Assembly (NCBI RefSeq): GCF_010015445.1
Contig: NC_053115.1
Span: forward strand, 11,572,524-11,636,523
Source: Perca fluviatilis
Taxonomy: Eukaryota; Chordata; Actinopteri; Perciformes; Percidae
Reading direction: 5' to 3'
DNA: 64,000 bases
Positions 28,018 through 42,251 of the stretch are shown here, piece by piece. The number at the start of each line of letters is the position of its first letter. The first letter of the stretch is position 1. The notes beneath the pieces were generated by a model. The model did no database searches. It was not told the DNA's origin and worked only from the letters and a program-made list of their open reading frames with translations. The position numbers were made by a program, and so were the translations under genes.

Positions 28018-30324
28018 ATGCCTGGATCCCTCTGCACCTTTTCTTCTCTTTACCCATCCCCTCCATCCATCCATCCTACAGTCAAAACCACGTACCCCAG
28101 CCCCCCCGACAACATCCTACTTAATTAACAGCCTGGAGCCTTAGACTACGCTTGATGGAGAGGGCCAGAGATGGAGAGAGAGAGAGAGAGAGATAGAGAG
28201 AACGACAGAGAAAAAAGGAGAGATTGATTTGCACTTGTGGCTTTTGAAGTCCTGCCTCAGTAAAAATGATGCTCATGTCAAAAGCTGTGGGCTTGCATCG
28301 TCAAAGGTGCTACGAGAGTAAAAAATAAATAAAAAATAAAAGGTTTTGAACATCCTGCTGCTAAATCTAACTTGTAGATGCCAGTGTATCAGAAGCTAGC
28401 ATAGCCTCTAGCGCAAGCTGCAGCTAACCAATGTTTTATTCATCCGCCTATTGACTTTGTGTCAGCTCAGCTGTCTGATTGTCATTTTCTCTGGCAGTCC
28501 TTATAGCATTCCTTTTCCTTTACTCAGTCCCATGTATTGTCATCTCATCTCATCTCAGTAAATAAATGGGTTCAATACAGTTGTCTTATGTGCAATGTGT
28601 AGGTAGAAGTTGCTCTTTACAGTTACCATACCAGGAAAACAGAAAACAGGTTTTCTAGGAAATACATCAAAGACTTTGAAGTCTTACTATAATTGCGATG
28701 CAAGTGAACCAGTGCTGGGATTCATTGGTGCCACGTTGCAAGAGTTCAGGAATCCTAGTGCAAGACGAAGCCCCTAGTTCTTCAAATACAAGATCACACC
28801 GAGTCCCAGACACAATAGAAAGGGGTTCTAGGAGAGAGATGGAGGTAGGAAGGAGGAAAAAGAGGATATTAAGGGAAGGCGAGAAGAATATAGAGAAAAG
28901 TTCTCTGCAGAGAGAAACTATTTCATCAGCATTTGTGACAGGTGCCAAAACAGTTCAAAGCCAGCATTAGGGCTACAAAGTGCAGAGTACACTGAAACAA
29001 TATTTCACCGGGGGGATTCGTTTGAAGTTGGAAGAGAACTTTCTTTTCTCTTTTTCTCCCCTTTTCCTGACTTCTCTGCTTTCACTTCATCTGTGAAGAT
29101 GGATGCTGTGGTTTTCTTGGCCAGATGTGACACTTCAGGAGGACCAACAAGGGAGGAAGAGAGGGCAGAGTGTGTACTGTATGTGTGTGTAGTTTAGAAA
29201 AAGGTGTTTTTTGAAATGTGTGTGTATGTGTACGTACTACATCGGTGGGATAGGGGTGTGTGCCGTAAATGGTTCAGGGATGGTTGCAGGTATTAAGTGA
29301 GCTGGGTTAAGCTTAGTTTATTTATTCATTAGTTCAATGTCCAATAGCGATTTAACTGACGGATTTTTGCACAGAACTGCGTCTTGCTTCATTATAAGGT
29401 TCACTTTGTCTCCTATAACCGGTATGAGCCTTTTATAGTAAAGGGGGTACGTGTGTGCGTGAACTGGAAATGATGCGTGAAGGAATGCACGCCACAGATG
29501 GCTTCTCCGCACTAGAACACGGCACGAAAACATCTGCTCTATTTTGAGATTCTGATCACAGTCTTTGCATTCTGACATACTGTAGCAGAAAACTAGCTGC
29601 CTTTGTCAAATTCTTTGTTTCTTAGCAAACACTCATTTACTGTGAGATAAGCTCTCACACCCTGCTTGGATTGGGCTGTAAAAGTGTGTATTTGTACCTG
29701 TGAGTCTGAGTATGCGAATAAGTGTGTATATGTTACAAAGTGTGTGTTTATGATGGCAGACATCCAAGTCTCCAACTACTGTTCAAAGCCAAGTACCCAG
29801 AGGGCTTTCCTTACCTCTCCATGTTTGTTTTCCCTCAAAGGCCGCTGTTAGCTTTGCTGCCTAAGGTTAGTGACGCTGTTCCCATTTGTTAATAGTAAAG
29901 TATATAATTATGTTGATTATTAAGATGTATTGTATATATTACCTCACTGAAAATGTTATGCATACAGAAGAGGAAACCTAACCATTATTCCTAACAAAAG
30001 TATTCTAACAATGCTTGACCTATATTTCTTTACATCTTAGTGCCGACACCCAGATGCCAGTTTTGATTGATTGTCGCCATGAGCTTTCTCAAAGCAGAGC
30101 AGCTGCCATTCTAGGTCAAGCCTGTTCTAAAATATGACTTCCTTCATTTTCAATGCACTCTGATGTGTACTGCACCAACTCGTTCCCCACCAAATGGTAA
30201 AAAGTATAAGAAAAGAATTAATAAAACAAGTGTTTAGCGGGCAGATGAGATAATCTCTACTCGCAAGTGAGCAAAACACCTTTTAACATTCGCCAAGAGC
30301 TGATAATGAGACAGTCGGCAGGCT

Positions 30325-30347
30325 GGTGTGCGTGTGTGTGTCTGTGT

Positions 30348-30429
<82 letters not shown>
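30325..30429 (+). repeat. (TG)n, about 105 bp
   Basis: Imperfect at the left, pure TG from 30351 to 30429. A further interrupted TG array lies at 30884-30933. Confidence 0.96.
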
Positions 30430-30434
<5 letters not shown>

Positions 30435-31587
30435 CAGATATGTAGCAGGTGAGTGATTAGAATCAAGACATACTGTAGATGAGTTTGGGTGGAGGGGGTG
30501 CGAGGGATTTGAGGATGAAGACGAAAAGCAAGTATGGGATGCTATATAAATAAATAAATAAATGAATTAAAAAGCCAAAAGGATTTCTGAAGGCCTTGAC
30601 GTAGCCTGACAAGATATAAATTAATAACGCTCCAAAAACACTGCGCATATGTAATGAGGCGGGTGTCTGGACGTTTTTAAGCCCCCCCCCACCCCTCTCC
30701 CCTTCAAGTCCATCTATAATTAATTAGCTGCCTCTGTGATGGGGGGACTACAGATCAGGGAGAAGAAAAAATAACACGCTAAATAATGAAGTAAAGCGAT
30801 ATGGGGAGCCCAAGGGAGAGATGAGAAGGCATGGGCGGCCACAGAGGAGCGAGGGGGGCACACTGGTACAAGTAAGAGGGACAGTGTGTGTGTTTGTGTG
30901 TGTGTGTGTGTTTATGTGTGTGTCTGTGTGTCACACAGGAGTCTAACAAAGGGCTATATGAAGAGTGTTGAATGCTTGTCAACATTCCCCACCCCCCCCA
31001 GGCCTTGCGACAGAGGTCGCACGTAGGAAACCAAAGAGCTGTCTGTAACCTTGAACTAAAGAGCCTCATCTACTCCTTGTTACAATCCACTATACATTAA
31101 TATTATATTACAATACGTGGCATTTGGTGGATCCTTTTATCCAAAGTAATGTACAGTACACAACATGGTGTGTTTGGCTGTGTGAGACTCCAGTGGTGAT
31201 GAAGCCTAGAACCTTTGTAATGACTTCCAGTGAGCTAATAATACTAATAATACTGGGCAAAAAAATAAAACAATATGCTAATCATATAAAATACAATTTA
31301 ACCGTTTTTGCATCACAATTGTTCCGCTTTTCTGGCCGCCGGAAAAACACATATAAACACACCAAACCAAAAAGGAGGTTTTCTCCTTCCACCAGCCGTT
31401 TGTGCATCCTTTTGGATAGGAATGTAAAAACACACAAAGAGAGCAAGAAGAAAAACCGAAGCATAAGTGTGCGATGAGATGATAGCGAATTCAGACAGTG
31501 TCGTGTAGTAATTTGAAAAAGTTCATATGCTACTGAATATAATGGCATCAATGACAAATTACTTGGGTTTTTGATGGGCTGCCACCA

Positions 31588-31740
31588 GGCTTCAAAATTA
31601 ACTTTTTCGTCTACTAGCCAAATGGCTAGTGAATGTTCAAATATTACCAGCCACTCAATAGATTACAATTGGTTTTTTTGGCTGGTGAGTGAAGCAAACT
31701 ATCAGCCACTTGCATTTTTTTTTTTTTTAAACTAAAATAG
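31588..31740 (+). mobile_element. Probable dispersed repeat (ACTAGCCAAATGGCTAGT motif)
   Basis: It contains the short palindrome-like ACTAGCCAAATGGCTAGT, then ACCAGCCACT and a T-rich end. It resembles a recurring teleost repeat but has no clear terminal repeats or target duplication here. Confidence 0.35.
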
Positions 31741-32877
31741 ACAAAAATTATTTTCAACCATATCGTCAATGGAAGTCTACTTCCAAATCATTTCTCAATT
31801 AATATAAGCAATGTTATAACATGTCATGGCAGGTCATATATCACAATGTCAAAGCTAGGACCACATATATTCCCTCCTCTTCCATGTACCAGCTGGCCAA
31901 CAGCCACGCGTTTGTTTCAGCGTGTGTTTGTGTGTTCTTCTTTGTGACTCGCACCAGCCACAGGGAGGAGAGGAGCGAGACACAAAAGCCTACCCATTAA
32001 ATCAATGGTAATAGAGATTAGAAGGAGTGTATGTAGGTGTGTCTGTAAAATATAGGTTCAAATCTACAAGATATTCTACAAACATAATTTTATGTAAAAC
32101 AGTGTACACGTGTGCAATTATTATAAAAAAGTGAGATCTACACAAGCTGCAGGGTGTGGTACATATATGGAAGCATGTGTGTGAGACAAATTGTGTGTGT
32201 ATGTGCATGCAAAGTTGAGGCAGGCTCATTAGCAGAAACCAGAAAGATGTTCTGTGACCAACCAGACACCAACCAGGGAGGGAGAGAGAGAGAGGTGGGG
32301 GGGGGGTGGGGGGCAACTTAATAAGGCAGCAACATGTAGAACAGTGCAGGGGCGATGGAAGCGAAGAAGAAAAGGGACTTTGAACCTTGAAAGGGACTGT
32401 GAGATTGTCCGCCCACGTCCTTCGTTTCCTAGCAGAGTGATGATGCACGGAAGAAGAGATAGAGAGAGACAGAGAGAGAGAGACAGAGAGAAAGAGATGA
32501 GGAGTAAATGGGAAAAGTGTGTGCAGAGGAACGAGGGAGCACAGAAAGGAGAGTCTGAATTAAAGCGAGATGCAGGGGAAGGTGTGACATGAATGTTATT
32601 CAGCGTGGATTATCAAAGTCTCACAGAGCAAGAGCTCGACTGAATCTACCTACATATATGTTCCTTCTATACATACGTACACTCTCTGTGCTTTAATGTA
32701 CCACCAGGCACACATACATCTTGATTTCATCTCCTAATCCCTTATCCTTGACATACAAGCAAGCTGCCAAACCTACACACTTTATCCCCTCGACATAGAC
32801 GGCACATTATGCTATAAAACAATGTAAAGTAGGATATCTTTTTCAGAGGGTCTTCTTTTTTCTCCTCATGCATTTTC

Positions 32878-32913
<36 letters not shown>

Positions 32914-35900
32914 CATTCTAACCCAGATATGTCAGCGTCGATCAAACCTTGTGCTTTTCAGCTTTTCAAAGACAAACCTTGATTTCAGAGGTAGATTCGC
33001 ACTCCTGTCTGCTGCCGATGGCTCTTCTCTACACAGTGTTTCAGCACTAACATTCACCAAAACTGTGAATTTTGTAATCGAAAAGAAGTGGACACACACC
33101 AAAATGATCTAAACTCACATTTAGTATGCAGTTTTGCTTTACAATTAAAGGGATACTTTGCCTTTTTTTAAATTTTTATTCAGCTCTTTGCCACGTTTAG
33201 GTGGGTAGTGTGTTTAGACGAACAGTGTTTGGCATCCCTCTGTGGCGCCAATGCACGAAGTAGCAGAGGTCTGCTGAGAGCCACAGGATGACGCCAAACA
33301 AGGCATTTCGGCGGACCTCCATGACGCACTTCGCGTCATCCAGCTAATCTCGACAGACCGCCTCTGCTCTGCTCCGTGGGGAGCTCTGTGAACTGTGCAC
33401 ATTTTGCTGCAGTATTCCTTCAGAAAAAGAACATGAACCAGATGAATGAGCCCAGAACCACAGATTTGTGTAACTGAGAAAACAAATGAATAGCACAGAA
33501 GTTTCAGTTTCTCCAGGTCACAAACAATGACCTGTGCCACAATCTATCCCATTTCACAGTCTGTTTAAGACACTGATCGTAACTTAATAACCTACTTCTG
33601 ACAAGATGTACCTACACAAAGCTATGATACATAAATTGGCAACATAAAATTACGTGTCAAAATGTACTCAAAGTACAAGTTGTATGATGCAATATCAGTG
33701 AATACAACTATTGCTACTGCCAGGCTTATATTTTGGTGAAACCATACAATCCGGTGCATTTTCCGGCAGAGAAAGGACAAGTCAACAACCCAGCTTTAGT
33801 GTCTCGTCTGCAGGAAGTAACAATGCCGTCAGCCACCAGGAGGCAAATAGGCTAAATATAAGAAAATGAATTTAAAAAAAAAAATGGTTTTCTTTTTGGA
33901 TCTGTGAGGTGCTTTGCATTTTAACATAATGCTAAGCCTTCATGTGGTGGGAAAAATAAACCCATTTTACGGTCTTTAAGGCACTGAATTCAGACTATAT
34001 GAAAACCCGGCGATACGCAGCTCTCCACTGGCACCTGTGTCCATCTCCATGTCTCCAAAGCTTGCATGTGGTGAATCGCTGACCATCTTGGCTTTCCAGA
34101 GGAGTGCAATTGTGTCAGTTAAATGGAGGATGGAATAAAAATCAGTGCAGGCCACTTTACTAAAACAGCATGGTGAAAAGCCCAACATGACAGAGACAGT
34201 TAGCTGCTCTTGTGAGATTGGACGGCGCAGCATGGTGTGGTTTCTCTCAGGGACTCTGCATTTATCGCTTCCTCTCTCTGACACACACAAGGGCTGATGG
34301 CGAAAATGCAATATTAATCTGTGTTCACCATTAGCTTGGCTGAGCTGCGAAAATGAAGATTTAATACAGCCTGAATTAATAAACCACCGAGACCTCACTG
34401 AAACATAGACACCCACTCGCAAAGACACAAACACTAAAACACACTTGTGCATGGCCCACAATCCACCGTGCATCTATCGTGTCATCATATTCCTATGTGG
34501 GCCTGTGTACTTGTGAATCTTTGCTTCGGGTTAGCTCTTCATTAAGCTCTCGCTGATCTTGTATTCATCGCTGCAGCCAGCATGTTGGCAAAGCTGGGTT
34601 GATACTCACTGCATCAGTGAGCCTTGCCGGGTGGCATAGGATTACATCAAGGAGAGAATAACCTAGCAGCAATGTTGCCCCCAACACTTGCGTTTGCCTG
34701 TGCTGAGCTCAACTGCTTCACATTTTCTCAATGTCATATACGGATTAACACTTTTTAACTTAATTAGACCAAGAAAGTGTCCTTCGAATCTGCATAAACG
34801 TTAACACTTAAAGAAAGCTGCATTTGCTAAACTCCACCCTCTTCCATAAATATAACTCTGCCGTCCTTGTGTAGTTGTCCACTAAGCACACTTCTTAGGG
34901 TATGACAGTGTCTCCCAGCCACCCTCCCTGCCTTTGGTAACGGATTGATGCACGACGCGAGGATGCTTCAACTGTAAGTGAGGGAATTTTAGGGAAAGCT
35001 TCTGGGAAAAAAAATATGGGAAGAGCTGGAGGAGAGGGGGAAAGAAAGATAAGCTGTGGGACAGTGAGGCTAAAAATAGCCACGGAGAGAAGGAGAGATG
35101 AAACATCTGCATGCATATGTGACAGACCGTGCATGTGTTAGCCTCCAAACACATCTGTGAGTGAGTGCACACAAGGGACAACATTCAAATATTTCCTGCC
35201 TTTTCCTTTCCCTGATACAAACAGTGTGATTGTGTGGGAAGTACACACACGCAGGAGCAGCGCGTGACTGAGGGGCTGAATTACATTACCACTACTCAAA
35301 AAAACGTTAAAAAAAAAACGCTTACACTTCCTCAATTCACTCCATTGTTCTCTATTAACAAATTAGAGGGATGTACAAGAGAGTATGCCAAAACACCTGA
35401 TACAATCCCACTTTGATTTCCCCAAGGTGGAAATGTGATTAGTGACTCTTGGCCAAGTGTGTGAGAAAGTTCACAAAAACGGGGATGGTTGTCAGAGGCA
35501 GCTAAAGGAGGTGCACCTCTATCAAACCGAGGGTTAAAACGCCGGACGATCACGGCCCGACTAAGATCCATCTGGCAAGGAAGGCATGTGGTTACTTCAC
35601 CCTGTCGCCTCCACTTCCTCTCCATGTTCCCTCAATTTCTCTCTCTCCCTCCCTTCCTTTCAACCTTGGAGTGCATTTGGAAAATAAACTGCGTCACTCT
35701 GGACGTAATCTGCCGCTTGTTACTGCCAGGGTTGCCTCCCTGCCCTTGTCTTTGTTTCTTTCTTTACTTTTTTTCTTCCCTTCTCTCTCTGTTGACATCT
35801 GGTCTCAATTACAGCACCTCTGTCTGTCTTTGGTTTGTCCTGGTGAAATAAATGAAACACTGGAAAGACTGCATTGTTTCGGAGAACTGCATGGGGGATA

Positions 35901-36600
35901 TTGCGTCCCTCCCCCACCCATCTTCTCATTTATATGTTCCCTCTTTCCAACATTCTTTATATTAAATATGGCTTAGGTATGTGCCCTTGTAATATTAGGC
36001 AGAAACATGTGTTCCACATAGATGTGTTTGTGCTTGTGTTTATGTGTGCCCAGCTACGGCACGAGCTACATAATGCATTTAGGTGGAGAGGAAACAATTT
36101 GACAAAAAAATAGAAAAGAAGATCAAACGAGCAAGTCGTGTATGGTGATAGACGAGGCACGGGGAGAAAAGATGAAGAGAGAAAGATGGTGGAAGAGGGA
36201 AGGACAGCAGTCTGTGGATTGTGACAGTGGGCAGGAAAAGGCGACAGATCCGCAGGAACATGATTTGGGTGAAGGCACTGCATTGGGGAAAAAAAGGGAG
36301 GAAAAAATAAAGGGTGATGATGAGGTGAGTAGACTATTACTAACCGATAAAGACACCAGGAGGTAGAGAAGGAAGGAGAAAAAAGGAATGGGTGGATATT
36401 ATTCAACCACTCGCCCTCTCTACCCTCTCCACCCTCCCCCTCACCCCTTCAGCCCTGTGCTGCTGGTTGTGCTTTGTCCTGATAAGAACCAGTGACAGTC
36501 ACATACACACACACATGCTAAAGCAGTATATAGACAAACACAAGCATATATCCGTGCACGCAGCGAGGCCCCTCAAGCGGCCTTGGCCTACAATCTCTGG

Positions 36601-36713
<113 letters not shown>

Positions 36714-36839
36714 ATGTGCACGTGCGTATTCTGCTCAGTACCAGCCAGGGTAAACACAGTCTGCCAGAATGTCACAGACCGGGGCCTTCACACCTCCATC
36801 ACAAATAACCCTTTCAGCCATGGAGGGAAGAAAAAGAGG

Positions 36840-36886
<47 letters not shown>

Positions 36887-37264
36887 TGGGAGAGAAAGGA
36901 AGAGAGTAAGCATGTGTTTCTGTGACTATTTAAGAATGTGTGGGTAGGCTGTATGCTGTGCTGTAAGTGTATGTGCTTGGTTAAGGGTGTGAGAGAAAGA
37001 CAGCGCTTGAGAAAATATATTCATGCGTATTGTTATGCTTTGCTCCGAGTGCAGCCTATATCGCGCTTCTCTTATTAATTCAGCGTCTAGGGACAATGTG
37101 TCATACAGTTACATTACATTTGAGTAATTGGCAACAGACAGTGGAGCTTGAGTGTGAATACATGAGTGTCTACCGGCACCAACTGCAGTAATGCTTTGAT
37201 ACACATACATGCTTATCTGCACTGTGTGCCTGAAGTTTATGTGTATTTAGTGTATTAAAAAAAA

Positions 37265-37518
37265 AGAATGGTTCACCATTATTTGTTTTTTGCCAAAAGT
37301 TAGATGAGAGAATTGATACCACTCACATTTCTGTAGGGTCAATATGAAGCTAGAGCAAGCAACTAGTTAGCTTAGAAAAACTAGCCTGGGTCTGTTCAAC
37401 GGCAACAAAATCCACCTACGAGCACATCTGAAGCTCACTAATTACCGCGTTCTATCCCTAACTCTCAGCAAGAAAGCAAATAAGCGTATTTCCCAAAACG
37501 TCAAACTATTGCTTTAAA
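37265..37518 (+). mobile_element. Common teleost repeat with inverted end
   Basis: The blocks GTTAGATGAGAGAATTGATA, GTCAATATGAAGCTAGAGC and ACAAAATCCACCTACGAGC, then the reverse complement of GGGAAATACGCTTATTTGC and of TTAAAGCAATAGTTTGAC, form a well-known teleost dispersed repeat. The copy appears internally rearranged, since the head segment sits inverted at the 3' side. Confidence 0.6.
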
Positions 37519-38444
37519 ACTACACAAGGAGGAGAAAGGAGGAGGAAGACGGTGGAGGAGAGAGAATTAGTAGGAGGATGACATTGTTTGACCCATCGTG
37601 CAACCATGCACAGAGGGGACAGAAGGACGACGAGGAGTGGAAGGTGTTGAATTTACAAAAGAGTGAAAAATTCATCACTGGGGGCACACATTCCACGGCA
37701 CACAGACACGGAGGACACTGACAAGGAAGCTACTATGACTGAATAGATGTACAGAAACAGAATGCAGATGAGCACTGTATTACATTTAAAATAAAGTCCA
37801 GGACAGCATAATGTTTATAACGGCTACATCCTGAGAAAAAGGGGTGTTTAAACATAAATGCAAACCACTACACCAATCAATATTTTGTGTGGGATGCCCA
37901 TCATTTTCCTCAGTTTAGACCTAACCCAAAATAAACAATACCAGCATTGTTTAAAAAGTAAAGCGAGAAAAGAAATCTGTTGATGTAAAGTCAAAACTCC
38001 TAATGACAAATAAAGTGGAGCAAAGAAAGCGCGAGAAATGAAATTGGGAAACCGCTAAATGTGACAAGCAGAAAGTTTAGGGGGAGAAAAAGAAAAGGGC
38101 TGTGCCCACAAATCTCAATCAAGTTAACCGCTGCCTTGATTACTCGAGTGAGACTGATCCTTGCTTTGCAGCAAAACAAACACGTAAGCACGTCTTAACA
38201 TAGCTGAGCCCAACCACCCTGAACCTTGCCTGGCACTCATCAAGGCTTTGGCTCAGAATAGCACTTTCTCTTTAGGGTTATGGAAAGAGAAAAAAAGGAG
38301 AGCAGGAAAAGCAGAGAGAAGTGGAGGAAGAAATGGCAATCACGTTCCTTAATTTAAAAAAAAAAAAAAAAAAGGGAAAAATATACGATATGAACAGAGG
38401 AATAACACAGAATGGAGACATGCCTTCCTTCTTTCACTCTAGCC

Positions 38445-38895
38445 CTGGGGTCTTCAACGTTTTTTAAGCCATGGACCCCTTAACTGAAAGAGAGACAGAG
38501 CAGGGACCCCCTACTACATATATTGTATCAAATGAAGATGCATATTAAACTGGGCCTACAATAAGGTGTAGGGCGGACTAAAGCCTTTATACCTTTATTG
38601 CATGGAATACTAAGCTATTAAAATGGCCTAACAATTGTTGGCATGATTTTGTAAATCATGTTTTAATGTTAAACATACATGTAGCAGAGTGAATCCTTAG
38701 GATGAACTGTGTATGCTGATGGCCTTACCTATGGGCCAGAAAGCAGTGGGGATTTATATTTGCTAATAGTATGTTGGATTCATGTTAAGACTTTTTTTTT
38801 TAAGACTTTCAAAAATTAACAATAATTTGGAGGCCCCCCCTGCACTGACTCCGAGGACCCCCTAGGGGCCCAGGGTCCCCTGTTGAAGATCCCTG
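38445..38895 (+). mobile_element. Short hAT-like element with 8-bp target duplication
   Basis: It starts CTGGGGTCTTCAACG and ends GTTGAAGATCCCTG, imperfect terminal inverted repeats. It is flanked by the perfect octamer CTCTAGCC at 38437-38444 and 38896-38903. The 451-bp interior has no coding frame. Both ends carry GGACCCC/GGGTCCC blocks. Confidence 0.88.
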
Positions 38896-40233
38896 CTCTA
38901 GCCTTCCTCTCTCTGCAGCTTTTTTTGTTTTTATAATAAAGTAACTCTTACACCTCTCCTGCAATTTTCCGCCCGGTCGCTCCTTAATTCAAGAATTTGT
39001 TTGTTGTGCCATTGGAGGCATTGTTGATTCATGCATATTTGATTTGGAAATGTCACTCATTATATTTACTTCCTCCCCGCTTACTCTGTCTATCTATTTA
39101 TTTTTCTTTCTTCCTTCCCTATCTTGACACAGTCTGTTCACTAAAACAAACACTTTTACTCCTTGGTTGGCGTAGTTCATATTTTTTTGTTGGATCTTAT
39201 TGCTTCAACTTATTTTTTTATTTTTATTTTTTACCTGACAATCACCAAAAATGTATCCCATACAATGTAATTTGGTCAAACTAATTACAGATGGACGAGA
39301 CAGTGCTGGTTGTGCAAGAGGGAGAACATAAAATAAAGCGGGGGGGGGTTGGATCCTTGTTGGCAACACACCAATCCGCTGGGTTGCCATGGAAACACAA
39401 GATTCAGATACTGTTGGAGACAAAAGTGAAACACTTGAAGAGGAAAAGAATTTAAGGATGGAGAGGAGAAAAGGACTGATGTTCAACTGTCAAATGTTTA
39501 TTATAACCAGAATGAGGACAATGATGTTTTTTTTTAATTGAGCTACAACTATAAATTTTTAAGATTTTAGCATTTTTGTAATGCTAGTAAAGAAATGGAA
39601 GAATAAAGAGTGGAGCAAGGGGAGAGAGAGGGTGGATCATGTTGGTATAAGAAAGTGAATTGAAGACAGTCAAAGTTCAGCTGTTAACCTTGGTCTTAGT
39701 CCCTTATAAGAACTTGGACATTTGAACAGCTGCTCCTATATTTTCTCTTCCCTCTGTCTACTCCCTCTGATACAACACCACTCAGACCACACCGAGTCAG
39801 ACGTGAGGAGCAGCCACCTCTCAACCCTGTGTGAAAACTTCTATCTGGCCTTTGATCACAGCCTGAAGATGTGTCCTATTTAATCCTGTCGACTGTGTTC
39901 TTATGCAGGAGGGCGCAGCAAAGGTCTGAGTGAAATGTCTGCTATCAGGAGAGCCGATTGCACTCTTATGTTAAACACTGCTATTTGTATTCAGAGTTGA
40001 GCTACAGCACAGCAAAAAGAATCGTTTAAGGTCTAAATTAAAAGCATATGTGCACACATACATCCCTGATAGCACGGCAACCCATTCTGACTCTAGCAGT
40101 AAGGTGTTAAGGAAGCGAGGCACATTTCTGTCCTCTTCCTCCTTTCTTTGACTATAATCCACACACAAGGTGAAGAAAAAAAAGGATGAGGAAAAAATGG
40201 GGTGAATGAGCATCAAAGTGGTGAGGGATGGGG

Positions 40234-40235
<2 letters not shown>

Positions 40236-40296
<61 letters not shown>
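40236..40296 (+). repeat. (GA)n, 61 bp
   Basis: Pure GA array. A 27-bp TG array follows at 40407-40433. Confidence 0.97.
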
Positions 40297-40300
<4 letters not shown>

Positions 40301-40406
40301 AGGATAAGTCTAGCCTACAGGAAGAGCTGTACTTGTTGGGGCATTGAGAGCACAACGAATGGATATGGCAGCTAGCAGAAGGATGATGAATGACTGTGTA
40401 TATGCA

Positions 40407-40437
<31 letters not shown>

Positions 40438-42136
40438 CACAGTCAGAATGTTTACACTTTTGTGCATGAAACAAAGTATAGTAGTTGTGTATCTATGGCG
40501 TGCGTGCGTGCGTGCGTGTGCAGATGATGGATCCTCTAGTGGAGCATGTGGTCGGTGGTTTCATGGCCAGACGAGGTGACAAGAGAGGTCTCTCTGTCCA
40601 CATGCCAAAGTCAGCTGGCCTGTCTGTCCCTTCCTTCTTCCTGCTGCCTCTCTCACTCTTCCACTCTCTCAATCTCTTTATCTCCCTCTCCATCCATTTG
40701 TCTCCCTCCCTTTGTCATGCTGTCTCTCTTTGTTCTTGCTCAAAACATACTGCACCAAAAATATCTTTTTACATTAGCCCTGAATAGATAGAGCACCGTG
40801 TTGCAGGATATTTTCCAAATAATTACATCTAAATGCCTCAAACGCTGTAATCAATCAGCATGTGGCGAGAGATAGACCATACATGTCACACGTTACCTGA
40901 TATTCAAAAGCCCTTCTCTCCATATTACTACACAGTTTATATATTTATTTGCACATCTCGTTTCCCTTCCTTTCCTGTTTATCCATCCGTTGCCCCTCTG
41001 GCCTCTCTCAGCTCAGAGTGTGCTAGCCAGCGCTCTCCCCATGTCTTGCAGATGGGCGCACTAATCCGCTAACATTAGCTCCGTGAGGCGTGAAGGCTGG
41101 GCCCGTGTGTTGTTTTGGATGGGCACAGAGGCTGTGGTTTAGCATGCTAGTGTTTGGGACTCTAAACAGCTCCAGTTGAGAGAAGAGATAAAGAGGAAAG
41201 TAATTGGATAAAGGTTGACCAATTAATAGAGGCTGGTGATTCAGGCCAGCCAACAAGGGGAGCTTTAATCTGCATGGAGATAACGGGGAGAGTCAGACCA
41301 CAAACACAAGGAGATAGGGTGGGATTGTGTGTATGTGTGTGTGTGTGCGTATTTGTGCATTTATGTGTGCGAGGCATCAATCAGATACAGAACAGGCATG
41401 ACTGTCAGTCACTTGGGAGTGCAGTGGATTTACATCCATAAGTCCATTGAGAAGATATGCATTTGAATGCATTTTTCTGTGCCTCTTAATATATGCGAGA
41501 TTGTTTGGCGAGTATAACAGAGTGAAAGAAAAGAGAAAAGCACAATGAAAACATAGAATGACTGTGTGTCCATCACTAATAACCTCGTATACACTCCAGC
41601 AGTTGACAAACACTTGTTATGCCTTGCATGTCGCCCGCTGTAGCCGCCACTCGGCACAACTGATATTAGCTTTTATGCTAATGCAGCATTTGGCTATGTA
41701 AGAACAAGGCAGTATTTCCATAGACAGTCATTCATCCCGGCCTGCTTATGGCCTTATGGGCCACGACAGAATTATTGCTGAACAGTACACAAGCTGTTGT
41801 CACTGTGCCAAGAGCCGCTATTACAGATACAGACAGCAGACACACACAGAGCAGGGTGATGTGAGAAAACCCTGAGGCGAAAGCCACAGAAGGTGCAAGG
41901 GTAAAGGTGTACAGTATGTGTAGCGGAGTGAAATTTGTGCCAACCGTTGCTATAATTTGCATTTGCACGTAAGAGAAAAGAACCAAGCTTCTTTTTTTTT
42001 TATTACATTCAGCAAGACTTTAAACAAATCTGGACTTAATGTCGAGGTGGAATACACATACAATTGCACCAGGGCTATAAAAATGACAGTTGTCAAAATG
42101 AAAGCAATATGGACAAATCTGCAGAGTGAATCTTAC

Positions 42137-42251
42137 CTCAGAGATGTTGACACGTCCCTCCTGGAAAGAGCAGTCATTGGCGTTCTGGGTGCACATGTGG
42201 CGGTACTTGCACCAGTGGCATGGGAACGAGCCGTTTACACAGGAGAGGCAG
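42137..42251 (-). CDS. plxna1: Plexin-A1 exon: PSI2
   Basis: This 115-nt exon has acceptor tttag|C and donor GAG|gtaaga. One base completes Ser, then 38 codons read [20 protein letters not shown] and [18 protein letters not shown]. It encodes the second PSI module, with its CxxC, CHWC and later cysteines, and the exon corresponds almost exactly to that module. NGS and NIS are potential N-glycosylation sites. It is isolated between introns of 6.3 kb and 16.2 kb. There is no frameshift or stop. Confidence 0.95.

Noticed and set aside
33140..33540. Stretch starting TTAAAGGGATACTTTGCC as a transposable element
   Set aside because: The start resembles teleost repeats, but no matching end, target duplication or family body could be recognised.
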